Source of the DNA: a virus
Direction: 5' to 3' (one strand)
IMG/VR virus record: IMGVR_UViG_3300028610_001711
Span: 1 to 38,456 of that record
Length of the DNA: 38,456 nt
The stretch's first letter is position 1. The number at the start of each line of letters is the position of its first letter. The position numbers and the translations under genes are program-made. The notes beneath the pieces were generated by a model, which worked only from the letters and a program-made list of their open reading frames with translations, had not been told where the DNA came from and did not search any database. Positions 22,504 through 30,012 of the stretch are shown here, piece by piece.

Positions 22504-22537
22504 AAAAGCTCACATTTTATAGATGTTTGAGCTTTTT
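22504..22537 (+). terminator. Rho-independent terminator
   Basis: AAAAGCTCA pairs with TGAGCTTTT (nine base pairs), with a partly paired CAT...ATG inside, and ends in six Ts. The 85 bases between the HTH gene and this hairpin hold no gene, only the short inverted pair GTCATA...TATGAC. Confidence 0.8.
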
Positions 22538-22616
22538 TGTGTTATAGTGTAAATTTATCTCATTATTGTTAATGAATATGGGGATATCACTATAGAAAAC
22601 AATCAAGGAAACCATA

Positions 22617-22865
22617 ATGAAGAATTTTATTCTCTATGGGAAAACCAACTGTACTTTTTGTAGAATAGCGAAAGAATTATTGGATGCTAAAAATCTTCCA
22701 TATGATGTATTACTTCTCTCTACAGATTATACAGTTAAACAGTTAGTGGAACGGGTGCAAGAGAGTGTACCTGATGCCGAAGTAACTTCTGTACCGCAAA
22801 TTTTTCATGGGACTCAATATATTGGCGGGGCTAAAGAACTTGCAAAATATGTGAAATCCTTATAA
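22617..22865 (+). CDS. Glutaredoxin
   Basis: An 82-residue protein of normal glutaredoxin length. The redox motif CTFC (residues 12-15) follows the first strand, TSVPQIF (57-63) supplies the cis-proline TVP-type loop, and YIGGAKEL (67-74) is the glutathione-binding GG. It reduces disulfides with glutathione, in phages typically as electron donor for ribonucleotide reductase (T4 NrdC role). No reductase gene lies in this window. Tyr/Phe replacing the more usual CPYC Pro-Tyr makes CTFC a slight variant. Confidence 0.85.
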   Translation: MKNFILYGKTNCTFCRIAKELLDAKNLPYDVLLLSTDYTVKQLVERVQESVPDAEVTSVPQIFHGTQYIGGAKELAKYVKSL

Positions 22866-22868
22866 ATA
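22861..22868 (+). promoter_or_regulatory. T4-type late promoter octamer TATAAATA
   Basis: An exact match overlapping the stop codon of the glutaredoxin gene and 32 bases before the GTG at 22900. This is the best-matching octamer on the plus strand in this part. Confidence 0.6.
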
Positions 22869-22899
22869 CACTAAACATTAACTATTTCGGAGAAGAAAC

Positions 22900-23346
22900 G
22901 TGACAAGCAAGTTACCCTTACTTAACAAACCGTTCAATCAACAACCATTAATATCCAAACTTACATACATAGGAACCATGGTTGCTACAGTTGTTGCTGG
23001 ACTAGCTGGACTTGTGCAGGTTAGTGTCTATGCTTCCGAGAGATTGGATGGTAGAGTTATTAAACTCGTTAATGAACATGCATATGAGGCTGTAGCAGTA
23101 AAGGTAAGTGGGGAACTCACAAAGATACATGAAAGTTCTGAACGTTCCCGTTTAACCCAACAAATTGCAATGGACAAAATGGAACTTCGTTTCATCAAGA
23201 GCGAAGTAAATGACATCACCAGAAATGCCGGGGATTCATTAAATGCCTCACAACAGGCCGAGGTTAATCAGTTACGTGATGATAGGAAGGTACTCCTTGA
23301 GGAAATTAAGGATCTAAAAGAAGAAAGGCAAAAAATAGGCGAGTGA
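22900..23346 (+). CDS. Membrane-anchored coiled-coil protein
   Basis: A 148-residue protein with a GTG start. Residues 23-46 (YIGTMVATVVAGLAGLVQVSVYA) form one membrane helix; the rest is charged and helical, ending in a coiled coil (ASQQAEVNQLRDDRKVLLEE...KEERQ). N-in topology with a periplasmic coiled coil fits inner-membrane spanins, but also many virion or membrane proteins. It is under a late octamer and closed by a terminator. Confidence 0.7.
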   Translation: MTSKLPLLNKPFNQQPLISKLTYIGTMVATVVAGLAGLVQVSVYASERLDGRVIKLVNEHAYEAVAVKVSGELTKIHESSERSRLTQQIAMDKMELRFIKSEVNDITRNAGDSLNASQQAEVNQLRDDRKVLLEEIKDLKEERQKIGE

Positions 23347-23376
23347 TCTGTTGTATTAATCAAACCGGTATGGTAA

Positions 23377-23401
23377 GATGCTCCGTTTTAGGGGCATTTT
23401 T
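23377..23401 (+). terminator. Rho-independent terminator
   Basis: ATGCTCC pairs with GGGGCAT around a GTTTTA loop, followed by five Ts. It overlaps the leader of the macro-domain gene, whose ATG follows at 23402, so the hairpin could also control that gene's translation. Confidence 0.7.
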
Positions 23402-23851
23402 ATGTCATTCACTATAATCAAAAAAGATATCACCACAGTCGAACTCGGTGTGATTCTACAGGGCGTAAATTGTCAACACGTTATGGGTTCCGGTGTAGCT
23501 TTGGCCATCAAAACTAAATGGCCAGAAGTATATGATGCCTTCATTAACACCCATCCGAGGGATCGTAGACTTGGCAATGTCAATATAATCAAGCTGGGGG
23601 AATCCCTGTGGGTTTTCAACTGTTTTACCCAAGTATTCTATGGAAGGGATGGTAAACGGTATGCCAGCTTAGGGGGCATCTCAGAGACCGTCATGAAGGG
23701 TTTTATTTTCGCCAAAGTCAATAAACTCCCAGTATTCATGCCAAAAATAGGATGTGGTCTTGGTGGTCTTGATTGGGAATCAGAAGTTGAACCAATTATT
23801 GAAGAACTCCGTGATAAATATCAAGTTTTAGTGACCATATGTGAAAAATAG
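23402..23851 (+). CDS. Macro-domain protein (ADP-ribose binding or processing)
   Basis: A 149-residue single macro domain. The ATG at 23402 follows the terminator; the ATG at 23378 is part of the hairpin. VILQGVNCQHVMGSGVALAI (about 18-37) is the substrate loop with the conserved Asn and the Gly-rich GSGVA. MPKIGCGLGGLDWESEVEPI (about 113-132) is the second phosphate-binding loop. Such proteins bind ADP-ribose or remove it from proteins, DNA or ADP-ribose-1''-phosphate. In a phage it could reverse ADP-ribosylation by host defences such as DarT, by analogy with DarG, but substrate choice cannot be read here. Confidence 0.85.
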   Translation: MSFTIIKKDITTVELGVILQGVNCQHVMGSGVALAIKTKWPEVYDAFINTHPRDRRLGNVNIIKLGESLWVFNCFTQVFYGRDGKRYASLGGISETVMKGFIFAKVNKLPVFMPKIGCGLGGLDWESEVEPIIEELRDKYQVLVTICEK

Positions 23852-23872
23852 AGATATATAATTACATATTCA

Positions 23873-23880
23873 CTAAATAT
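23873..23880 (+). promoter_or_regulatory. Late-promoter-like CTAAATAT
   Basis: It shares the TAAATA core, lies just after the macro-domain gene, and precedes TTGGAG and the ATG at 23894 by 14 bases, closer than the other octamers. Confidence 0.3.
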
Positions 23881-23893
23881 GTTGGAGTTTGAT

Positions 23894-24076
23894 ATGGATT
23901 CGATGATAAAAGAAGACGAGAAAATTACATACCAAGTTAAATTGGGTACCCGAGTGTTAGCAGAAAAGCCGTCACAGCAATTAGCTGAACATTTCATTAC
24001 TACATTGGGTACAGAACAGCAAAAGGAAGCTGTAGTAGTCCCGGTAACTGGTGGTAAACAAGTCTTATTTGGGTAA
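23894..24076 (+). CDS. Small hypothetical protein
   Basis: A 60-residue protein. The ATG at 23894 is chosen because TTGGAG lies at 23882-23887; the ATG at 23879 would precede that site. Strand-helix-strand pattern (YQVKLGTRVLAEKPSQQLAE, then HFITTL and EAVVVPVTGGKQVLFG). Function unknown. Confidence 0.6.
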   Translation: MDSMIKEDEKITYQVKLGTRVLAEKPSQQLAEHFITTLGTEQQKEAVVVPVTGGKQVLFG

Positions 24077-24078
24077 GT

Positions 24079-24255
24079 ATGCGAAATTTGACCGAAACAG
24101 AAAAGAAAACTCTTCTTGAGAGAATAGATAATTTAGGCCCGGAACATTGGGATAAAGTTAAAAAGAGACTTATTGACGAAAATGATGAATTTCTCAAACA
24201 CGGAAAGGCCCTATCAGTTAGCCGTTCAAAACTCGATGAAAGTTTTGATATCTGA
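24079..24255 (+). CDS. Small charged protein
   Basis: A 58-residue protein starting two bases after the previous stop: MRNLTETEKKTLLERIDNLG and further KKRLIDENDEF, ending KLDESFDI. Helical and highly charged. It fills an otherwise empty stretch and has GGGTAAGT as a weak ribosome-binding region. Confidence 0.55.
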   Translation: MRNLTETEKKTLLERIDNLGPEHWDKVKKRLIDENDEFLKHGKALSVSRSKLDESFDI

Positions 24256-24269
24256 TAGAGGACGTAACT

Positions 24270-24434
24270 GTGGGTGATTTAGAAAGAGAACACGTCAGGG
24301 AAGAAATAACAGACCACCTTGATAGCATCGAAGAAATAATGGATAATACCAGTATTGACGTTGAAGAGGACGAACAGTCTATTGAAATTCTGGATCTGAT
24401 TCAGCGTATACGAGATATTATCAACAAGGAATAG
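24270..24434 (+). CDS. Small acidic protein
   Basis: A 54-residue protein with a GTG start at 24270 and GAGGA eight to twelve bases upstream. Almost entirely acidic helix (REEITDHLDSIEEIMDN and DLIQRIRDIINKE). Tight spacing to both neighbours supports expression. Function unknown. Confidence 0.5.
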   Translation: MGDLEREHVREEITDHLDSIEEIMDNTSIDVEEDEQSIEILDLIQRIRDIINKE

Positions 24435-24436
24435 GC

Positions 24437-24802
24437 ATGTATAACGGTTATGAATTGGAAGCTGGATCACGACAAAAGTTGATAGATCTGTTTCCCCCGA
24501 AGTATCCCAATTTTATTGGTCATCATATTACCGAGCAATTCGGTATAAAGGATGGCGAAGCCCCAAAACAACCACAGAAGGTGTTTGTTGTTGGTTATAT
24601 TGACAACGGCGAAAATGTAGAGGGTTTCTTGATAGAAATTGATGGTACTACTGTACGACCATCTGGTGGTCAGTATCACATTACTTGGTCAATTGACCGT
24701 AGTAAGGGTGCAAAGCCGGTACACACTAATTCATACACCGGAGATGCTGTTAGGAATTTTCGGCCTATTGAAATAGATGTGGAAGCTAAGTATTTTAATT
24801 AA
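24437..24802 (+). CDS. Possible 2H-phosphoesterase-like protein
   Basis: A 121-residue protein with two His-x-Thr motifs, GHHITEQFG (28-36) and YHITWSI (81-87), about 50 residues apart, the hallmark of 2H phosphoesterases. FVVGYIDNGENVEGFLIEID between them gives the expected strands. The family acts on 2',3'-cyclic phosphates or cyclic nucleotides. It is short for the family (usually 150-200 aa), so this is tentative. It ends head-on into the minus-strand gene, overlapping by eight bases. Confidence 0.5.
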   Translation: MYNGYELEAGSRQKLIDLFPPKYPNFIGHHITEQFGIKDGEAPKQPQKVFVVGYIDNGENVEGFLIEIDGTTVRPSGGQYHITWSIDRSKGAKPVHTNSYTGDAVRNFRPIEIDVEAKYFN

Positions 24803-25256
24803 CTTTCTGATTTAAAAATTCTTTAACATAATTTGGATTAGCGAACGGGTAAACCACATTACGTAAATAACTCATTACGTCACTCGTGGATACCCCCGCT
24901 TTCATAACAGCATCCCTGCTTTCATCGTCCCAATTATAAAAAGTTTCATCTATCCCGTCACTCATACCAAGAAAATGTCTACTTAGAGTCGGTTTAGCTG
25001 TGGTTTCCCAACTAGGCTCAGAATCTGCGCTGTGGGTTGGCCTTCGACGCATGGTGGTGGAGAAATCTTTTATACTATCATTTACTTTCTGAAACATCTT
25101 GTTTATTTCTGGTGACGCGGCTTCCCATGCTTTTTGCCCGCCGATACTAAACATCAGATCCATGATATCCTCATACGCATCATTCATTCCATCCAAAATG
25201 AACCCTTGCTCAAACTGGGAGAACTTTTTTGCTTCTGTAATATCCTTTAATTTCAT
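24795..25256 (-). CDS. Late protein with a capsid-targeting-like N-terminus
   Basis: A 153-residue protein. It begins MKLKDITEAKK, where ITE followed by Ala fits the (L/I)-x-E rule of T4 prohead protease cleavage. The body is helical with a Pro/Ser/Thr-rich central linker (RRRPTHSADSEPSWETTAKP). It is coupled to the upstream gene by a one-base overlap and probably shares its late promoter. Internal virion protein is a reasonable guess. Confidence 0.65.
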   Translation of the reverse strand: MKLKDITEAKKFSQFEQGFILDGMNDAYEDIMDLMFSIGGQKAWEAASPEINKMFQKVNDSIKDFSTTMRRRPTHSADSEPSWETTAKPTLSRHFLGMSDGIDETFYNWDDESRDAVMKAGVSTSDVMSYLRNVVYPFANPNYVKEFLNQKVN

Positions 25257-26269
25257 TATGGTGCCCTCTTCACCTGATAACTATACGCACCGTAATCATT
25301 ATCAAGTTTATCTACCCTATTACGTAATCTGTTTTTATTTGGTGATGGGTTACCAACCCATTCTTTCTTTCTGTAATTCCAGATCTGCCACATTTCTTTA
25401 TGTTCTTTTGAATCTTCATGTTCGCCCATAGCCTTAGGACGAACGCCCATAGCCACATTATCTTCAATTGCCTGCCACATTTCTTCGGCAGTGGAATCAT
25501 GTCTGAAGGAACCAAATTCATTCCACTTTCTTTTGAACCTACGGTAAATTTTACCAGTGTTTTCGTTCCACATGAAAGCTAAATTGTCTTTACTGAAAAT
25601 GACTTCACTTTCCCCACCACGAAATATTTCAAAATTGTTATGGCGTGCAAGGTTCCTTAGTTTGGATATCTTTGACAAGTTGGCTGGGACATCTCCAACT
25701 TCTTCTGGAACTTTGTCTTTCTGTGCGGCATGAGAAAGTCTATACCCTGCTTTAGCCCAAACTCTAGCAGATCCAATTTTTCCTTCGTCCCTCAGTTCAT
25801 TTGACCTTTTATAAGCATATTGATAGGTTTTTCCTTTGGCCGCGAGATTACCCGCCAGTGTTCTAGCTTGAACGTTGTCTCGTCTATCTTCAATACCCCT
25901 AATAGCAGTTGCAGTGGCCTCCTCCACATCAGAATCTTCAAGGGTTTTATGGTGCTTAACTCTTCTGGAATAGGTTTTGTCTTTACCCACGTGAACCCCA
26001 CCACTTTTACTATATGTTCTGGCGTGTTTGGCTACTGGGTTTCGGGGTGTTGGTCTAGCGTGTTTGGTTACTGAGTTAACCCGTTTGGTGTTTTCAATGA
26101 GAGTATACACGTTGCCTTTTGATTCGGCGGGGATTTTACTAGTATCATATGCCTCTTCGATAGATATTTTGTCAATGCCAGTTTCGTCATGTATTTTATC
26201 AATAAATTGGCGTCTGGTAGTATCGTTGACCATCTCTCCCACGATACTTTTTAAGATACTTTTGCCCAT
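25256..26269 (-). CDS. Large basic late protein with a C-terminal phage domain
   Basis: A 337-residue protein. Residues 70-120 are very basic (repeats of KHAR and KTYSRRVKHHK), fitting DNA contact inside a head. The middle holds strands around FEIFRGGESEVIFSKDNLAFMWN. The end, MWQIWNYRKKEWVGNPSP...RNRVDKLDNDYGAYSYQVKR, matches a small C-terminal motif (W...LDNxYGAYxYxVxR) that I recall from many T4-like phage proteins. Under an exact late octamer 41 bases upstream. Confidence 0.72.
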   Translation of the reverse strand: MGKSILKSIVGEMVNDTTRRQFIDKIHDETGIDKISIEEAYDTSKIPAESKGNVYTLIENTKRVNSVTKHARPTPRNPVAKHARTYSKSGGVHVGKDKTYSRRVKHHKTLEDSDVEEATATAIRGIEDRRDNVQARTLAGNLAAKGKTYQYAYKRSNELRDEGKIGSARVWAKAGYRLSHAAQKDKVPEEVGDVPANLSKISKLRNLARHNNFEIFRGGESEVIFSKDNLAFMWNENTGKIYRRFKRKWNEFGSFRHDSTAEEMWQAIEDNVAMGVRPKAMGEHEDSKEHKEMWQIWNYRKKEWVGNPSPNKNRLRNRVDKLDNDYGAYSYQVKRAP

Positions 26270-26309
26270 TGGGGTATTCTCCCTATAAAACCGTTTAATT
26301 GTATAATGG

Positions 26310-26317
26310 TATTTATA
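26310..26317 (-). promoter_or_regulatory. T4-type late promoter octamer TATAAATA
   Basis: Exact match on the minus strand, 41 bases before the ATG at 26269. Arms CCCTATAAA and TTTATAGGG (26281-26289 and 26312-26320) form a nine-base inverted repeat that overlaps it. Confidence 0.6.
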
Positions 26318-26340
26318 GGGAGGAACTAATAAGTTTTAAA

Positions 26341-27864
26341 TTAAGCTGCTTCCACTGCTTCGTAGGCAGCCAAATCATAGAAGCTACACGCATCTGGGAT
26401 GCAGTCACGGGAACCATTAGGTGTCAATATCCAGTGCCAATTTTTTGGCTTATCAGGTACAATCTCGTTACCGAACCCATCAGTTACCACGAAAACAGCT
26501 TCTGGATATATGAATTTAGGATCATTGGTAAGTTCTTCCTGAATACGTTCTTCCAAAATGCTAAAGTATGTGCCACCAAACCCATATAATTTTCTGTCAA
26601 TTAGGTTTGTTTCATAAACCTTAGTGTCAAAACAGAACATCCGCATGTTGAACCGATCAAGGGGCATCCCCTCGGCAATCCCAAAGAACCTATCGGTATA
26701 ACCAGTACATGAACCGGAAGTATCTTGAAAAAACCATACCTCTATCTTATCTATTTCTGGTTTTCTGGTGAGAGTTTCATACTCAGTAGGTAACATCAAC
26801 CCAGTATCTACCATGGTAAAGCGTCTATTTCGGTGTACCCACTGATCTTCCTCAAGATACTCAGGATTCATTTTCTTTCGTGCCCAAGAAGTGACAATAT
26901 GTTCAAATTTGTGTTTCTTTGGTTCTTTCACTTCTTTAGCAAATGTCCAACCTGTACCGGCAGTCGTACCTGCTTGGGTGCCGCCATCTTTACTCGGCTT
27001 ACCCGGCTTACTTTTTCCAGTGGGTTTCACTTCTGGATTCTCTTTCGGGTCACCGTTGCTATTTTCGTTCTCGTTTATGAAGTTTTCAAGAGTCTCTTTT
27101 TCATCACTTGTCAAGTCTTCATCTAACTTACCAATGGCGTCACTGAAATCATCAGAGTACTCATTTGGGTCAAAGTAATCGAATTCATCAGGATCTAGAT
27201 CACCCGGATCACCCTCATCACTCTTATCACCCTTGCCATCATCCTTGCTATCATCACTTTCTCCTTCTCCCTCTTCACCTTCTCCTTCTCCCTCTTCACC
27301 TATTTGATCACCTAAGTCATGATCATCAACAGTCTCAGACTTTCCAGCCATTTCTTGAAATTTCTCTGGTTGTTCTTCGGCCATACGAACTAGAATATTG
27401 AAGTAATATTCATAGTTTTCATCATCCGCGAACGTTTCTGGCAATAATGATTCGAAAACTCTATCTACCCAACAATATTTGTTTTCTGGGTCTACTTCTT
27501 CGCGCTTATAACCATAACGATTAACAAGAGCATGGTTAATAACCAAATCTTGTGCAATGTTGGATATTTTTCGTAACCTTCTTGTTTTTAACTCTCTTGT
27601 TCGTGCACCGTGGTTCAGTGCAATATGAAAACATTCATGTGATATAACAAAACACTTGATAATGAAAGAAAGTCCTTCCCAAAACTCTTTATTTACGATA
27701 AAATCAATACAATCGCCCTTTTTATTGAACAGGACACCGGCAGTGGGAACCCTTTTACTAAAGCGTATACGGCTCATAGTCCACACACGCTCAAACAAAG
27801 CATGATGGACTTCAAGTGCCCTAGCAATTTTAAAGTGTTCTTGATGTGAAAGGCGTTCGCTCAT
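26341..27864 (-). CDS. VWA-domain protein with a metallopeptidase-like N-terminus
   Basis: A 507-residue protein. Residues 60-115 hold HECFH (76-80, HExxH-type) and a helix with NIAQDLVINHAL, as in the DUF2201 metallopeptidase-like domain. Residues 185-250 are a strongly acidic, low-complexity linker. The C-terminal third is a VWA-like domain with the metal site DTSGS (381-385). Such proteins pair with MoxR ATPases to remodel or load metal onto client complexes. The partner ATPase is the divergent neighbour. The linker shares a recently copied segment with the gene at 21102. Confidence 0.82.
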   Translation of the reverse strand: MSERLSHQEHFKIARALEVHHALFERVWTMSRIRFSKRVPTAGVLFNKKGDCIDFIVNKEFWEGLSFIIKCFVISHECFHIALNHGARTRELKTRRLRKISNIAQDLVINHALVNRYGYKREEVDPENKYCWVDRVFESLLPETFADDENYEYYFNILVRMAEEQPEKFQEMAGKSETVDDHDLGDQIGEEGEGEGEEGEGESDDSKDDGKGDKSDEGDPGDLDPDEFDYFDPNEYSDDFSDAIGKLDEDLTSDEKETLENFINENENSNGDPKENPEVKPTGKSKPGKPSKDGGTQAGTTAGTGWTFAKEVKEPKKHKFEHIVTSWARKKMNPEYLEEDQWVHRNRRFTMVDTGLMLPTEYETLTRKPEIDKIEVWFFQDTSGSCTGYTDRFFGIAEGMPLDRFNMRMFCFDTKVYETNLIDRKLYGFGGTYFSILEERIQEELTNDPKFIYPEAVFVVTDGFGNEIVPDKPKNWHWILTPNGSRDCIPDACSFYDLAAYEAVEAA

Positions 27865-27890
27865 ATTTGTTCTCCGCTCAAGTAGTACTT

Positions 27891-27919
27891 ATTATAGGCG
27901 GTTATAAATAAAAAAGCAA
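27891..27919 (-). promoter_or_regulatory. Sigma-70 promoter of the VWA gene
   Basis: TTGCTT, a 17-base spacer, perfect TATAAT, read on the minus strand, 27 bases before the ATG at 27864. It lies back to back with the promoter of the MoxR gene. Confidence 0.6.
27903..27910 (+). promoter_or_regulatory. T4-type late promoter octamer TATAAATA
   Basis: Exact match on the plus strand, 80 bases before the ATG at 27990, farther than the other octamers. It falls in the spacer of the minus-strand promoter, so it may be coincidental. Confidence 0.35.
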
Positions 27920-27925
27920 TAGAGG

Positions 27926-27954
27926 TTGACATCTTTTTTAAAAAAGTCTATTAT
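27926..27954 (+). promoter_or_regulatory. Strong sigma-70 promoter of the MoxR gene
   Basis: TTGACA (27926-27931), 17 bases, TATTAT (27949-27954), 36 bases before the ATG. GTCTA TTATA TAGAC (27946-27960) forms a small dyad over the -10 box, a possible operator. Host polymerase should read it early. Confidence 0.7.
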
Positions 27955-27989
27955 ATAGACAAATGGAGAAACGAAAGGAAATATGAACT

Positions 27990-29390
27990 ATGATTAGTGA
28001 TAAAAAATTAGACTTCTATATCGAAAATGGAATGAACGTTCTGTTTATTGGTAGACATGGGGTTGGTAAAACTGCCATGGGTAAGGCAGCATTTGAAAGG
28101 CATAACCTTAAGTGGAAATATTTTTCTGCTGCTACTATGGACCCTTGGGTTGATTTCGTAGGTGTTCCAAAAGAAACCATAGACAAAGAAACCGGGGAGA
28201 ATTATATCGAACTGGTTCGTCCCAAAGGTTTCCACAACGATGAAGTAGAAGCAATCTTCATGGATGAACTTAATCGCGCAAAGGATAAAGTTCGTAATGC
28301 GGTGATGGAATTGATCCAGTTTCGGTCTATCAACGGCGTGAAATTCACCAAATTGAAAATGATTTGGGCTGCTATTAATCCTGAAGATGAAGAAGACGAA
28401 GATCTGAAATATGATGTTGAGCGGTTGGACCCGGCACAGAAAGATAGGTTCCACGTTCATATACATGTTCCATACGAACCATCCAAGAAGTATTTCAAGA
28501 GAACCTTTGGAACTTCCGGTATTGGTGCCGTTGAATGGTGGGATGGGCTGAGTAATGAACAAAATAAATTAGTGTCCCCTCGTCGTTTGGAATATGCCAT
28601 TAACTTCCACCAAAGGGGTGGTGATCTTCGAGACATCATGCCGAATGATGAATTGAACTTAGACCAACTGCGTCAACGTTTGGTTGGTGGTTCCATTAAA
28701 CTGAAACTGAAAGAACTGTTTGATGATAACGACGACGTAAAAGCCAGCGAAACTTTCAGCAACATCAACTTTACAACAGACGCCATCCAATTAATTTTGG
28801 AAGACACGGAGTACATCGAAAGGTTCATGAAATATGTGCCCAAAGATATGATTAGTAAATTGATTACTGATAACGACGGTGAACACATTGAGAAAGTAGT
28901 TGGGCACACTGAGGCAGAGGTAATTGTACCGATTTTGAGTTCCCTCATTGCGTCAAACAGTTTGAGACGAACGGTTCTGCAAAAGGTTACGGTGTGTGCT
29001 GATAACCGTGGGCTGGACCTGACTTCTGAAAATGCCTTTGACACGGCAATTAAAGAAGGTCTGGAGAACATCACCAAGACCCGTCCTGACCGATACAATG
29101 CTTTACATGGTGTCAGCCAAAACTTTAATAAGAGTGCTACGTTAGAAGTGTACACGCAAGCACTGTATTTTGTGACGCAAATGATCTATCATACACAGGA
29201 TGGGTCATTGAATGACGAGAATAAGCCATTTAACCAAATTGGTCGGCATATTCTGGCAGAACTTGAGGACTCCTTGAAGTCTAATCACAATACTTCTGTT
29301 ATGGCTACTTGGAAGACACTGAAGGATAAATATACTGACAAAACACGTAGTGATAGGATAGAGTCTTTCTTGAAGAAATTTCTCAAGTAA
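27990..29390 (+). CDS. MoxR-type AAA+ ATPase
   Basis: A 466-residue protein. Walker A is GRHGVGKT (21-28), Walker B AIFMDELNR (88-96), and IWAAINPEDEED supplies the sensor-1 Asn near 125. Arg fingers and the lid follow around LDPAQKDRFHVHIHV. The long C-terminus is helical and unlike short MoxR proteins (about 330 aa). MoxR ATPases act with VWA proteins as chaperones for metal insertion or complex assembly; the VWA partner is encoded back to back. Pairs of this kind occur in large phages, but the client is unknown. Confidence 0.85.
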   Translation: MISDKKLDFYIENGMNVLFIGRHGVGKTAMGKAAFERHNLKWKYFSAATMDPWVDFVGVPKETIDKETGENYIELVRPKGFHNDEVEAIFMDELNRAKDKVRNAVMELIQFRSINGVKFTKLKMIWAAINPEDEEDEDLKYDVERLDPAQKDRFHVHIHVPYEPSKKYFKRTFGTSGIGAVEWWDGLSNEQNKLVSPRRLEYAINFHQRGGDLRDIMPNDELNLDQLRQRLVGGSIKLKLKELFDDNDDVKASETFSNINFTTDAIQLILEDTEYIERFMKYVPKDMISKLITDNDGEHIEKVVGHTEAEVIVPILSSLIASNSLRRTVLQKVTVCADNRGLDLTSENAFDTAIKEGLENITKTRPDRYNALHGVSQNFNKSATLEVYTQALYFVTQMIYHTQDGSLNDENKPFNQIGRHILAELEDSLKSNHNTSVMATWKTLKDKYTDKTRSDRIESFLKKFLK

Positions 29391-29410
29391 GAACGCTTAG
29401 TAACAATTTT

Positions 29411-29471
29411 TCACCAATAGTATATCTGAAATTTGGCAATCACCAATAGATATACTATTGGTGATTGTATT
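29411..29471 (+). terminator. Long hairpin terminator after the MoxR gene
   Basis: CACCAATAGTATATCT and AGATATACTATTGGTG are exact 16-base complements (17 with a flanking T-A), separated by about 20 bases and followed by a TATTTTTT run. Such a perfect long stem is also a possible RNase III site or protein operator. The leader of the nucleotidase gene begins right after it. Confidence 0.75.
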
Positions 29472-29487
29472 TTTTGGAGAAAGAAAA

Positions 29488-30012
29488 GTGATTCGGAATT
29501 ATATAGTATACGTAGATATGGATGGAGTCATAGCTGACTTCCAAGGTGCTATGGAAGATAGGTTTGGATTTAATTTTAGAACTGCACCAAGTAGAAACAA
29601 AGCATGGAAAGAAATCCAACGCTATGACCAAGAAAATAGAGACAAGTCTGGTGGTTGGTTCTATAGTCTTCCAAAAATGGGTGATGCCGATCAGCTATGG
29701 AATTTTGTCACTTCCAATTTCTCCAGAGTAGAAATACTTACTGCATCTGGACGTACTCCTCGTGATGCTCAAGGACAAAAGAGAGCATGGATAGGGGACA
29801 ATTTCGGTTATGATGTAAAGGTTAATATCGTAGGTGCTGGTTCGGAAAAGGCAGCATTTGCCGACGACCACGCAATCCTAATAGATGACAGGGAAGTGGT
29901 TCTTAACCCATTCATTGCTGCCGGTGGTATTGGTGTGCTTCACACCAGTGCATCTAACACCATCAAAATATTGAAAGTTATGATGGAAGACTGGAAAAGG
30001 GCTGATGATTAA
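29488..30012 (+). CDS. HAD-type 5'(3')-nucleotidase, copy 1
   Basis: A 174-residue protein. The GTG at 29488 with GGAGA upstream is preferred to the GTG at 29458 inside the hairpin. YVDMDGVIADF (motif I, D-x-D) near residues 7-17, ILTASGR (motif II Thr/Ser), a conserved K-x-x-W segment, and ILIDDREVVLNPFIAAGGIG (motif IV D-D). This matches the small phage HAD proteins related to pyrimidine 5'(3')-deoxyribonucleotidases. It would dephosphorylate nucleotides, tuning dNTP pools. Followed by a near-identical paralogue overlapping by eight bases. Confidence 0.8.
   Translation: MIRNYIVYVDMDGVIADFQGAMEDRFGFNFRTAPSRNKAWKEIQRYDQENRDKSGGWFYSLPKMGDADQLWNFVTSNFSRVEILTASGRTPRDAQGQKRAWIGDNFGYDVKVNIVGAGSEKAAFADDHAILIDDREVVLNPFIAAGGIGVLHTSASNTIKILKVMMEDWKRADD

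Noticed and set aside
25099-25431. Plus-strand frames opposite the basic late protein (also at 26028 and 26299)
   Set aside because: Shadows of the minus-strand genes, with no ribosome-binding sites and no recognisable motifs.
27165-27401. His/Leu/Pro-rich plus-strand frame
   Set aside because: Antisense of the acidic linker in the VWA gene.
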